A stretch of DNA of 64,000 nt from JANYCO01 sp035535995 (GTDB taxonomy: Bacteria; Bacteroidota; Bacteroidia; Cytophagales; Cytophagaceae): assembly GCA_035535995.1 (NCBI GenBank), contig DATLOZ010000022.1, forward strand, positions 248,001 to 312,000, read 5' to 3'. Under the pieces are notes generated by a model that did not search any database, was not told where the DNA came from, and was given only the letters and a program-made list of their open reading frames with translations. Shown here piece by piece: positions 19,901-26,526 of this stretch. Positions within the stretch are counted from its first letter, which is position 1; every line of letters begins with the position of its first letter. Position numbers and translations under genes: made by a program.

Positions 19901-22595
19901 AGGTTCGGTAATATTGAGACTTACTACCACTACAGGAAACGGTATTTGCGCGCCTGTATGGGATGAAATGAAGTTGACCATTATAGATATTCCAAGAGTG
20001 AATGCTGGCAATCCTCAAACAGTGTGTGCGGACACTGCAGGCATCCAACTTGGCGGTACGATCAACCATGCTACCTTGATCCCTCCAGGATATTCATGGG
20101 TGTCTTCTGGGAACGGGTACTTTGCACCGAACGCGTTTGTAGCTAATCCTGTCTATGTACCGGACGCTACTGATAAGGTCAACGGCCAGGTAAGCTTCAC
20201 GCTGACTTCTACCAACAACGGTACTTGTCATCCTTATTCGGCTAGTGTGTTGACCACTATTCTTCCTCAGCCTACTATTAGTGCGGGGCTTGACAAAGCT
20301 ACTTGTGCCAATGTATCGAACATTACAATAGCAGGTACTATGACACATGCCACTACTGCTACATGGTCTAGCACTGGCTCAGGAAGCATCGCCTACAACG
20401 GCGCTAACGGATTAAATATTACCTATACACCATCTGCCATTGACGACACCGCCGGAACTGTTACGCTGACAATCCGTACGGCTTCAGGACTTGGTTCTTG
20501 TAAATCGGTAAGCGATCAAATGGTATTGACCATTGGTCCCGCTCCTATAGTAAATGCAGGGGTAGATCATACCATATGTGCGGACAATGGAAATGTGGCC
20601 ATCTCCGGAACCGTTTCTGCTGCTGCCACCGGAGGTCTATGGACTACTCTCGGCTCGGGCAATTTTGCTTCGAATACCAGTTTGAATACGACGTATAAGC
20701 CTTCTAATGCTGACACTACAAGTCATTCCGTGAAACTGGTACTTACCTCTACCGGAAATGGATTGTGTCTGCCGGTACAGGATACTATACAGTTGGCGAT
20801 AGTTCCAAAACCTGTAGTAGTTGCAGGCAATACACATATCTGTGAAGTGGTAAACGGCGCTGCCTTGAATGGTATTGTAAATAACGCAGGTGGTGGAATA
20901 TGGACCACTTCCGGTTCGGGAACCTTCGCGGTGAATGCTGCAACCCTGAATGCCACCTACTACCCTTCTGCAGCAGACGCTTCAGCCGGTTCGGTAGTAC
21001 TGACATTAAGCTCTACTTCAAACGGTACTTGTAACGCTGTAAGTAGTACGACCAACCTTGCCATTACAAGAATTCCATTGGCGAATGCAGGTCCGGATCA
21101 GTTTATTTGTCAAAATACAAGCACTACCGTAAATGCTATAATGGATCCTCTGGCTACTACTTATAACTGGTCTACCTTTACCGGTACAATTGTAGGCAAT
21201 ACCACTGCATATAGTTTCGTAGCAGATAAAGACACTGCCTTTATCCTCACCGTATACGACTATAAAGGTTGTGCTTCTATAAAAGATACGGTAAATGTAC
21301 GCACCTTCCAGATGCCGACACTGAGCTTAAATGGTACCAGCTGTTTCTCGGATAACAACGATATAACGTCTACTCCAACTCCAGGTTTACCAGCGGTTCC
21401 AGGTATCTACCAATGGTATAATCCAGGAATCATGACCGGTCAAAATGCAGATGAACTTCATCCAAATGTAAAAGGATCTTACTACTTGACCTTCTCTTAC
21501 GGCGGATGTTCTGCGATCTCGGATACCTTTACAGTGAATCCTTCGCCTACTGTAGCGGGTATAGACAAAACAAACTGTGCGAACCACGTGACTACCCTCG
21601 CCACTTCTAGTGTTACAGGTGGTACCACATTCCAGTATATCTGGTCTTCTGATCCTTCCATCGTGGGTGCAAATTCAGACAGTAGTCAGATCATGGTAAA
21701 CACGAGCCTGACCTTCGATACGATTCCATATCGTGTAACAGTGCGTAACAACTTTGGTTGCTCTACAAACGACAGTATCTACCTGGTCTCTGTTGCCTCA
21801 CCTCTGATCACGTTGCAAAACGATACGCTGTGTCAGAATCAAACTACCACATTGGTAGCAGACGCTAGCAACTATGGAGTAGGAAGCATTCCTCCGATCG
21901 AATCTTACTTCCCTACGTATACATGGACGAGAGATGGAGTGAACCTGAACAACAACAGCAAAACTCAGTTAGTGACTGTTCCCGGACAATACATAGTGCA
22001 GATCACCATTGGAGATTGTATCGACAACAAGGATACTTCTAATGTGCTCTATAATAAGTTTGCGATCTTTGATCTGCCAGACAAAACAAGATTCTGTAAA
22101 GAGACCGACAGCGTAGCGACACTAAATGCTACTGCGCAGGCTCAAGCTGGATATACTTTATCATATTTCTGGTCTCCTACTAACGATACCACTGCGGTGA
22201 TCAAAGCAGACGAAGAAGGATACTATAAAGTAACAGTATCAAGCCATATTGGTAACAGCTCTTGTCCAGTCTCAGACAGTATCTTTGTGCGCAACGTTTG
22301 TGCTCCAAGAGTGTTCGTACCAAACGTCTTTACTCCGGATGGTACTACTAACAAAAACTTCAAAGTATTCGGAAGTCACTATACAAACTTTAAGATCACT
22401 ATCTTCAGCAGATGGGGTGAGGTGATCTTCTCTTCCGAAGATCTTGATTTCATGAACAACGTCGGATGGGATGGTACTTACAAAGGCAGAGCAATGCCAA
22501 TGGGTGTCTATACTTACATCATCTATTACGATGGCGAAGATGCTGATTATACTGGTCCATACAGAAAAGACGGTGATATCCTGATCATGAGATAA
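10974..22595 (+). CDS. Giant repetitive surface protein with CHU_C (T9SS type B) sorting domain
   Basis: About 3870 residues. The ATG at 10974 leads into a signal peptide (GITAILFVFMSTLVFG); an ATG at 11001 is an alternative start. Residues to about 500 form an N-terminal region with a calcium-loop-like segment DLNNNGKYD. Next come about 32 tandem Ig/PKD-like domains of roughly 89 residues (about 12488-21080), each with a Cys near the start (AGPDQxxC), W(S/T)TxGxG in the middle, TYxPSxxD, and a second Cys near GxC. Four or five divergent PKD-like domains follow. The last ~95 residues (VFVPNVFTPDG...WDGTYKGRAMPMGVY) are the gliding-motility-associated C-terminal domain recognised by T9SS. It is probably a SprB-like adhesin, inferred from architecture and not from close sequence identity. 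Confidence 0.9.
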   Translation: MNNNITLLGMREDIRRKVRFGITAILFVFMSTLVFGEGTKEIMPTAADIYYLEINRSGGQNTPFAAYTPNTITYQPGTSSVDYRLNVKVCNVNEKVRFGFASNSSKTYVQVKRSSDNAIVFGPMLIPGAAGSRGYINSYSEAVAGPGTVIGSTGYLDTGFVATAAIGGAQDYYFEFNQGSGTANTTYQNNDFTIRYFDITVVGTAGTVVPGRLWSKAWQFVDGGSAFNGNFYVYSDDQIVTKLNSNGMAPQAFAISCNATGVSNTGNPTVDQKSIAGPSTYPQYKLFLNNPDSLCYPTGTYGHIVGGISISGCGTNRCININVDKPGNILITLDLNNNGKYDPGTSDRQITYTVKTSGLNCIPWDGLDGLGNNIPTGTVFNVQVDFRNGITHLPLYDCEDNQKGFIVNLIRPLGASPRLFWDDSNVIPAQYGSGTALDGITNLGGCTNATGCHQWKSRGSNTCPPCSETLNTWWYANIDSRTVSYTNTNVFADADSTTVGTGYASNSFSNCNNGTAIQLKGKVSGSGSPAPTGIWTAPAGDGVFTPNATTLAGTYTPGPNDLTAGSVKLILTTVGGICPSISDSMVITLVKPPVVFAGVAKSACKTNSTVSLSDATQNAYTNSVVWSGGSGTYTANKTTLNITYKPTNTEMTNGSVTLTLTGKGNAPCPNSVSTVTISYYPAPTASAGSAKTVCSNIASALTGTVSAGATPAWTSSSGCSSCFGNPGAASTTYTPSATDIANGTVKLTLTASVSGCTDVTSSVTWTITPAPVPYAGPDQSICKNNTTATLAGTLTNGTGATATWSSSSGCGTPACFTSSLTTLANSYKASATDLTNNTVTLTLTATKVGCANATSSMVITYTAIPTIDVGPASMTFCIDNPHVPLTATFTGPAGVGVQWSGGIGSYNPNSTSPSITYNVSPTEILFGGAGIYATTTNVGNCKPVKDSIFLTPVTLPTVNAGVDKSVCRNNPTVSVTGTVTGSTSGTPSWTSVTSGSAGFSSPNSLTTNYTLNATDLANGGATLILSASPIDPSCAPKRDTMLVSITAAPTVSAGANQTGVCYNPGQVSLNGFSSTGSGTWSGGAGTFSPSATTANATYNSTAGERGGTVTLTYTSAGNVNCNAVAASMTVTFAPQITVNANTGAPITICANNATATLSGSSSTGSGQWSGGAGTYNPNNTTLNATYTPTATEISNGSVTLTLTATSTGGCTAPTSNVTITINAAPTIPINGGAATANICADNPNVNLSVTLPGGGVGVVWTGGAGTYTPNNTSSSISYKATNGEISTGSVILTATTTNPGLCKPVSSQINVVIAPAPTINAGSDQVLCGSTTSANLNGTVTGATGGTWTTNGSGTFANPNALITTYTPSAADKSLGIITLTLTSTGMGSCNAVSDQMTISFTVVPTVDAGPDIIVCSNTLPAQLNGSGSPGVWSGGAGTYSPNASTGNATYTPTATEISNGSVTLTLTTNPSGACPQKTDQVLITIKPSPIANAGSDMTVCGNQGVINISGSVNAFATGGFWTTTGSGTIGNPSALNTTYTPSAADKSLGTVTLTLTTTGNNGCNPHSDNMIITISPSVSVNAGPDQTLCQDGANIALSGTVAGATGGTWSIVTGAGSINNPTSVAGATYTPNAADLSITLRLTTTGNPTGCAAMTDDITIMLTPKPVITIGGNQTVCGDVASVSLTGSVVGATGLVWTTTGAGTFNPSNTVGNTSYIPAANETGTFTFTLTSTGNGVCSGVYSKNMTVTITPKPTINAGLDKSVCKNNPAVTVTATVTVATGGIWTTLGDGTFSGVSGNGLTATYNPGPNDLSNGSVNLRVTSSGNGTCNPVNDIMVVTITPPPTVNAGLDRTVCANNGNVSLVGNVTIATGGTWTTLGSGSFSGVSANGLNATYTPGNPDTTAHTVKLVLTSTGNGTCNAVKDTMIITITPAPLVNAGPDQVICADSFFVKLNARFRNATAGKWTTTGTGSFFNSNSTYDTATYVPSPADRAAGSVKLTWSTTVQGSCNPVSDDLLITITTAPTAAVGSDQKICSDGGVINISGSTNAIPSGVKWTTSGSGTFGSNTSKNTTYNASAVDRAAGTVVLTMTTTGNGTCKPASDQMILNITPKSTVSTGLPLTVCNDIYNTGIQLNPTVTHDSSVTWTSPSGGAFGPNENTKAAIYYPSIADTTSKTVTLTLTATGFSPCTPSSANLTINFTPIPLVNAGADIEVCNGSTGNLNGQVRNATGGTWSTTGSGTFAPDQHTLNAKYIPSPLDTTSGSVTLTLTSTGMGTCAPVSDQMKITFRKRPTINAGVDDTTCADASSYALNATMTNATGAVWSSSSGGGFFPATGLSTAYFLTPQDSTNGTVVLTVTTTGTGTCAPASDNLILTISPVPSADAGPPSLSVCKNDPSVSLNGSVVNATGGYWSTTGDGSFNDPNILNTVYSFGGNDIATGTVKMIFISQGNGGCNYYSDTMRINLTPATNVDAGPDRTICRTDFPITLQGSGASGVWSYGTPAQYGNINSLTSTYMPTAGESAGGTLKLKLTPTGSCAGNADSVVFTFINGPSVHINPLLTICTNVNTVTLSGTSTPVNGGNWTSTGGTAGFASTTNINTTYTLSSTDKTAGQVKFTYTIPSNGICNLVRDSATIRINPTPVVNAGPDQSLCANALSTVTMNGSYTVASGIQWTTVNGTGSISNSTVTNAQYNPMAGDIPLTPIKMVISTTGASFCSVQTDTMLINITPAPTAVIGSDTTMCADKTAQLTAVTTVASGGIWSTTGTGTFSPNNSAKTVVYTPSKADTSSASHSVTISYLTTGNGICAAVNASKIIHMTVKPIVMAGIDDTICSGQDSVALFASNFVNAPGILWTSTGTGTFSPSNTNISAYYIPSVDDKANGGAIIQLTSTGVAECDPVTDYKTLMIIPSPVASVNAGFDQIICRDESYAQMAGFILIATGAKWDCQGSPCSGSFYPNDQDLNARYIPSATDTAAGSVILRLTTTTGNGICAPVWDEMKLTIIDIPRVNAGNPQTVCADTAGIQLGGTINHATLIPPGYSWVSSGNGYFAPNAFVANPVYVPDATDKVNGQVSFTLTSTNNGTCHPYSASVLTTILPQPTISAGLDKATCANVSNITIAGTMTHATTATWSSTGSGSIAYNGANGLNITYTPSAIDDTAGTVTLTIRTASGLGSCKSVSDQMVLTIGPAPIVNAGVDHTICADNGNVAISGTVSAAATGGLWTTLGSGNFASNTSLNTTYKPSNADTTSHSVKLVLTSTGNGLCLPVQDTIQLAIVPKPVVVAGNTHICEVVNGAALNGIVNNAGGGIWTTSGSGTFAVNAATLNATYYPSAADASAGSVVLTLSSTSNGTCNAVSSTTNLAITRIPLANAGPDQFICQNTSTTVNAIMDPLATTYNWSTFTGTIVGNTTAYSFVADKDTAFILTVYDYKGCASIKDTVNVRTFQMPTLSLNGTSCFSDNNDITSTPTPGLPAVPGIYQWYNPGIMTGQNADELHPNVKGSYYLTFSYGGCSAISDTFTVNPSPTVAGIDKTNCANHVTTLATSSVTGGTTFQYIWSSDPSIVGANSDSSQIMVNTSLTFDTIPYRVTVRNNFGCSTNDSIYLVSVASPLITLQNDTLCQNQTTTLVADASNYGVGSIPPIESYFPTYTWTRDGVNLNNNSKTQLVTVPGQYIVQITIGDCIDNKDTSNVLYNKFAIFDLPDKTRFCKETDSVATLNATAQAQAGYTLSYFWSPTNDTTAVIKADEEGYYKVTVSSHIGNSSCPVSDSIFVRNVCAPRVFVPNVFTPDGTTNKNFKVFGSHYTNFKITIFSRWGEVIFSSEDLDFMNNVGWDGTYKGRAMPMGVYTYIIYYDGEDADYTGPYRKDGDILIMR
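12488..21080 (+). repeat. Tandem array of about 32 coding repeats (~267 bp each)
   Basis: By reading the translation I count 32 repeats with the pattern NAGxDxxxC, WTTxGxGxF, TYxPSxxD, GxVxLTLTSTGxGxC, DxMxITIxPxP. Some pairs share near-identical stretches, for example the TPTATEISNGSVTLTLT segment near 14530 and 15335 and the TPSAADKSLG segment near 15075 and 15600. This suggests past recombination between repeats. Confidence 0.85.
22307..22592 (+). other. CHU_C / T9SS type B sorting domain at the C-terminus
   Basis: The segment starts RVFVPNVFTPDG, contains IFSRWGEVIF and GWDGTYKGRAMPMGVYTYII, and ends with the basic tail ILIMR. This order is characteristic of the gliding motility-associated C-terminal domain, which directs proteins through the type IX secretion system and, with PorP/SprF-type partners, to the surface. 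Confidence 0.88.
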
Positions 22596-22610
22596 AACAA
22601 TCGAATAACT

Positions 22611-22657
22611 ATTCAAAAAGAAAGGCCATACAAATGTGTGGCCTTTCTCTTTTGAAT
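22611..22657. terminator. Bidirectional terminator between convergent genes
   Basis: A stem of about 21 bp (AAAGGCCATAC pairing with GTGTGGCCTTT, extended by ATTCAAAAAG and CTTTTGAAT) is flanked by A-rich and T-rich ends. It separates the giant plus-strand gene from the minus-strand gene at 22683, so it can serve both. Confidence 0.85.
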
Positions 22658-22682
22658 CGGTGAATCAATCCTGCTGAATTCT

Positions 22683-23276
22683 TTAATTCTGAAGATCCTG
22701 GTTCAGACAATCTCTTACATACTCTTGTAGTTGAGGGAAAAACTCAAGGAAGTCTTTTTCAAAATCGGCATATTGTTCTTTCAGCGCTAATACTCCATTT
22801 TCCATATGAGAATCAAATCTTGCTCTTCTAGACATTCCATTGAAGACACGCTCCAAGCCATGAAAGAACTGATAGTTATACAACCAGTTTTGTTTTACCA
22901 TATAAGGAAAAAAATGTTTTACCTCCTCAGGTAATAACTCTAGTTCAGACTGAATAATATGGTAAATATTCTGTGTAAAATTTTCCAATGATTCCTGCGA
23001 ATATTCCTTCCAGTGCAGCGCTAAAAAATGATCATAATAAATATCTGAAACTACGGAAGCATATTTTCCAAAATCATCGCGAAGTCTGGATTTGGTGAGG
23101 GCTACAACCTTGTGATGGTCTGTAAATGTATCAATTTTGCGATGCAATAAGATTCCTCTTATTACCCCATCACGATAGTTTTTAAAATCTTTTCCCTTTA
23201 CAGCATCTGCAATAAAATTTCCTATGATCAGGTCTTTATTATCTCCGGATAGAAATGCATGCGCGAGAAAATTCAC
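22683..23276 (-). CDS. ACP phosphodiesterase-like protein (DUF479/AcpH family)
   Basis: A 197-residue protein with AcpH family marks: MNFLAHAFLS at the start, NFIADAVKG, and LHRKIDTFTDHH with the metal-binding His/Asp residues. AcpH removes the phosphopantetheine group from acyl carrier protein; family members are HD-like helical proteins. Its start overlaps the stop of the upstream gene at 23273 by 4 bp, so the two are coupled. No acyl-carrier gene is nearby. Confidence 0.85.
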   Translation of the reverse strand: MNFLAHAFLSGDNKDLIIGNFIADAVKGKDFKNYRDGVIRGILLHRKIDTFTDHHKVVALTKSRLRDDFGKYASVVSDIYYDHFLALHWKEYSQESLENFTQNIYHIIQSELELLPEEVKHFFPYMVKQNWLYNYQFFHGLERVFNGMSRRARFDSHMENGVLALKEQYADFEKDFLEFFPQLQEYVRDCLNQDLQN

Positions 23277-23836
23277 TCTTTTGTTTCTTCTGCTTTTAAG
23301 TGAGGATATGTTTTAAAAATCTGTACTCCTAAGGTGAATTCAAAATAAGGTAGTAAATCGGTAGATGTTTTGGAAGTGAGTGGTGTAACGTGTTTTTCAT
23401 ACATCACTCCTCCTGTAAGGTTGGTATAAAGTCGTTTTCCGAAATAAGTTCTTATACCAGTATTGATCACCCCTGTATAAGTGTAGGTATTAAAATCGCT
23501 TGAAGAAATAGAAGGCACTGTCTGAGGCTCTATCTGGTACCCGGCATAGGCAGAGGCCGTCCAGTACAAGTTATAAAACACAGGAGAAATTTTGAGGATC
23601 TCCTGGCTGTATCCGATTGAATAATAGTTGTAATTGGGCATCAGACGCAGCATAGAGCCTTTATAGCTAATATCCAATGCCACCATTGGGCGAAATTTCC
23701 ATACACTCAGACCACCGGCCAAACCTATATTAAACTTACGTTTTTCCGGGGTTGAGATTTGAGCAAATGAATTAAATGTCATTAAAAATAATCCTGTAAT
23801 AAGGGCTATTCTGATAGGCATACTATTCTTTTTCAT
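23273..23836 (-). CDS. Secreted beta-rich (outer-membrane-like) protein of unknown function
   Basis: A 187-residue protein with a signal peptide ending FNSFAQ. The mature part has amphipathic strands with many Tyr residues (MLRLMPNYNYYSIGYSQ) and repeated glycines, as in small outer-membrane beta barrels. Its stop overlaps the start of the AcpH-like gene by 4 bp. No specific family is recognised. Confidence 0.72.
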   Translation of the reverse strand: MKKNSMPIRIALITGLFLMTFNSFAQISTPEKRKFNIGLAGGLSVWKFRPMVALDISYKGSMLRLMPNYNYYSIGYSQEILKISPVFYNLYWTASAYAGYQIEPQTVPSISSSDFNTYTYTGVINTGIRTYFGKRLYTNLTGGVMYEKHVTPLTSKTSTDLLPYFEFTLGVQIFKTYPHLKAEETKE

Positions 23837-23876
23837 AAATTAAATTTACCTTTATTTCCTGGGTTTATTGCAACAA

Positions 23877-24428
23877 TCAGGAAAGATTTTCGATCACAAA
23901 ATTGTGGTTAGTATATATACAAATGTCGGCCGCAATGGTAAGCGACTCGCGTACTATTTCTTCGGCAGACAATTGCGGTGCGTGTCGTTTGAGTGCTATA
24001 GCCGCCGATTGCGCATACATACTTCCCGAACCGATTGAAGCAATTTCATTGTCGGGTTCCAATACATCTCCCGTACCCGAAATGATCAGTAGCTCTTCTT
24101 TGGAAGCCGCAATTAACATAGCTTCCAGCTTACTCAGGTAACGATCTGTTCTCCAATCTTTGGCCAATTCTATGGCAGCTCTTTTCATATTGCCTCCATA
24201 AGTACCTAATTTTTCTTCAAACCTGTCGAGCAGCGTAAACGCATCTGCCGTTGAACCGGCAAAGCCTGTCACGATTTTTCCTTCGTGCAGTTTGCGGATC
24301 TTTTTCACATTGCTTTTGGCTACAGTATTGCCCATCGTAGCCTGGCCATCTGCACCAATTGCCACCTGGCCATTGTGTCTTACAGCTAGTACGGTAGTTG
24401 ATTTTATTTTAGGAAGTTCTTGACTCAT
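23877..24428 (-). CDS. hslV: ATP-dependent protease subunit HslV
   Basis: A 183-residue HslV (ClpQ) peptidase. The proteasome-like active site STTVLAVRHNG has the catalytic Thr at 11, so about ten residues would be removed to expose it, longer than in E. coli, where only Met is lost. GADGQATMGNT and GFAGSTADAF are strongly conserved family segments. HslV forms a two-ring peptidase capped by the ATPase HslU, but hslU is not in this window. Confidence 0.95.
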   Translation of the reverse strand: MSQELPKIKSTTVLAVRHNGQVAIGADGQATMGNTVAKSNVKKIRKLHEGKIVTGFAGSTADAFTLLDRFEEKLGTYGGNMKRAAIELAKDWRTDRYLSKLEAMLIAASKEELLIISGTGDVLEPDNEIASIGSGSMYAQSAAIALKRHAPQLSAEEIVRESLTIAADICIYTNHNFVIENLS

Positions 24429-24552
24429 TATTAAAAATTTAAATTTTCAGGTTCACAATAAATACAAGATGCCGGATGAGGGATAAAATTTCAAGCTAAA
24501 TTATACGTAGCATCCTTATCCTATCTTATTTCTCATATGGTGATGATAAAAT

Positions 24553-24608
24553 AAGAAAGGAGAAAGAAGTAATCGAACTTAATTCTTTCCTTCATTTCTC
24601 CTTTCCTT
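24553..24608 (-). terminator. Long hairpin downstream of the E2 gene
   Basis: The arms at 24553-24569 and 24590-24608 are near-perfect reverse complements of a purine-rich run (AAGAAAGGAGAAAGAAG). Read on the minus strand, the hairpin lies just after the pyruvate dehydrogenase E2 gene and is followed by a T-rich tail, so it can terminate that transcript. The units are 8-base-like and not clear heptads. Confidence 0.6.
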
Positions 24609-24644
24609 CAGGCTCTGGGCGCGGCTTTGCGCGTTAGTCCTTGA

Positions 24645-26261
24645 TTATGCTAATATCCTGATCGGATCTTCCAGCAAGGATTTCAACGTTTGCAGGAAGG
24701 CTGAGCCTACTGCTCCGTCTACTACTCTGTGGTCGCAAGATAGGGTTACTTTCATGATATTGCCAGGCACCAGCTGTCCGTTCTTCACTACGGCTGTTTG
24801 CTTGATACCTCCTACCGCAAGGATACATGCGTCCGGAGGGTTGATGATCGCGGTGAATTCATCGATTCCAAACATACCAAGGTTTGAAATAGTGAACGTG
24901 TTACCAGCCCAGTCAGCAGGAGTCAGTTGTTTATTTTTTGCTTTGGCAGAAAACTCTTTTACTTCTGCTCCGATATGAGACAATGATTTGTTATCGGCAA
25001 AACGAACTACCGGCACCAGCAAGCCTTCTTCTACAGCCATTGCTACGCCGATGTGGATGTGGTGGTTGTAACGGATCTTGTCTCCCAGCCAGGAAGAATT
25101 TACCGCCGGATGTTTTCTCAAAGCTGCCGCAGTAGCTTTGATCACCATATCATTGAACGATATTTTCACCGGTGAAATTTCGTTGATGCTTGTTCTCGCT
25201 TCTATTGCCTTGTCCATATTGATCTCCATCACCAAGTAGAAGTGCGGTGCAGAAAACAGACTTTCGGAAAGACGTTTCGCAATTGTTTTTCTCATCTGAG
25301 AAACCGGCACTTCGTCGAAGCCCTCCTGCCCTACTACTTGTGGAAGTTTTACAGCCGGAGAAGATTTTGTTTCCGATTTTTGCGTGGTAGCCGGAGTAGA
25401 AGAAGGATTGAATGATTCAACATCTTTCTTCACAATTCTTCCATGTTCGCCAGAACCGTTTACTTGCTTGATGTCGATCCCTTTTTCTTTCGCCAACTTC
25501 TTGGCCAGTGGAGAGGCTTTCAGACGACTATCGGAAGAAGTGTTGGTATGATTTTGAGAAGTGGTGCTTGTAGTATTTTGTGCTACTGTCTCTTCTTTTT
25601 TAGTTTCTGTTTTAGCAGCAGGTTTGGAAGAAGCATTCAAAAGAGCCTGGTAATCAGCTCCCGGTTCGCCGATGATCGCCAATACGCCATCTACTGCTAC
25701 TGCTTCTCCGTCTTTTACTCCGATGTATAAAAGTGTTCCGTCAGAATAAGATTCCAATTCCATGGTAGCCTTATCAGTAGCTACTTCTGCAAGCAGTTCG
25801 CCTGACTTTACTTTGTCGCCTACTTTTTTGTGCCATGCCACGATTGTTCCTTCGGTCATCGTATCACTCATCTTAGGCATAGTAATTACTTCTGCTTTGA
25901 TGTTGGAAGTGTCTACGGCAGGCTGGTTAGAGGTAGCAGGTTCAGGAGCTTTTTCCTCTTTAGGTTTGTCGTTGCCCTTACCGCCGGATTTGATATCTTT
26001 AAGAAGATTGTCAATGTTTTCACCTGGTTTTCCAATTACAGCTATCACGCCATCGATTGGAGCTGCTTCCTTTGCATTTACACCGATATACAACAATGTA
26101 CCGCTCTCATATGATTCGAGCTCCATGGTAGCTTTATCGGTCTCTACTTCTGCAAGCAGGTCTCCTGATTTTACAGTATCTCCAACTTTTTTATGCCATG
26201 CTGCAATGACACCTTCAGTCATGGTGTCACTCATCTTAGGCATTCTGATCACTTCAGCCAT
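24645..26261 (-). CDS. aceF: Pyruvate dehydrogenase E2, dihydrolipoamide acetyltransferase
   Basis: A 538-residue protein with two lipoyl domains (about 2-80 and 126-205; lipoylated Lys in ETDKATM, K43, and in ATDKATM), a peripheral subunit-binding domain (ASPLAKKLAKEKGIDI, about 255-290) and a catalytic domain ending DHRVVDG (H511, D515). It transfers acetyl groups to CoA in the pyruvate dehydrogenase complex. The KMSDTMTEG start and SDT pattern are typical of pyruvate-type E2. E1 and E3 genes are not adjacent; it stands alone between its own promoter and a hairpin. Confidence 0.94.
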   Translation of the reverse strand: MAEVIRMPKMSDTMTEGVIAAWHKKVGDTVKSGDLLAEVETDKATMELESYESGTLLYIGVNAKEAAPIDGVIAVIGKPGENIDNLLKDIKSGGKGNDKPKEEKAPEPATSNQPAVDTSNIKAEVITMPKMSDTMTEGTIVAWHKKVGDKVKSGELLAEVATDKATMELESYSDGTLLYIGVKDGEAVAVDGVLAIIGEPGADYQALLNASSKPAAKTETKKEETVAQNTTSTTSQNHTNTSSDSRLKASPLAKKLAKEKGIDIKQVNGSGEHGRIVKKDVESFNPSSTPATTQKSETKSSPAVKLPQVVGQEGFDEVPVSQMRKTIAKRLSESLFSAPHFYLVMEINMDKAIEARTSINEISPVKISFNDMVIKATAAALRKHPAVNSSWLGDKIRYNHHIHIGVAMAVEEGLLVPVVRFADNKSLSHIGAEVKEFSAKAKNKQLTPADWAGNTFTISNLGMFGIDEFTAIINPPDACILAVGGIKQTAVVKNGQLVPGNIMKVTLSCDHRVVDGAVGSAFLQTLKSLLEDPIRILA

Positions 26262-26303
26262 TGTAATTGTCCTTTGTTTTTAAATATTCTCAGAAACTTA
26301 ACC

Positions 26304-26311
26304 CAAAAATA
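26304..26311 (-). promoter_or_regulatory. Probable promoter -7 box of the E2 gene
   Basis: On the minus strand the bases read TATTTTTG, an exact TAnnTTTG match 43 bp before the ATG. No clear -33 TTTG is seen at the ideal spacing. The rest of the 265-bp gap (26262-26526) is AT-rich, with degenerate 7-base-like units around 26449-26520, and holds no gene. Confidence 0.42.
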
Positions 26312-26526
26312 ATTTTTTTAATAATAAATACCATACTTGATTGGTAAAATAATGGGTTATCAGTCAAAAATACCAGCCGCAGCAAACACAGACACCAGGC
26401 AGATTACAAAAATATAAAAAAGATCAGTTGCAAATCAACTACTTAAGGAGTAGAAAGTATAAAATCAAAACTTCAAAGTTTAAAATTAAAAAACCTCTCC
26501 CTTATGATTTTAATCTTTCAACCTTA

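Noticed and set aside
11873..21587. Many antisense open frames opposite the giant gene
   Set aside because: They mirror the tandem repeats, giving Val/Thr-periodic or low-complexity products, and lack starts and spacing of their own.
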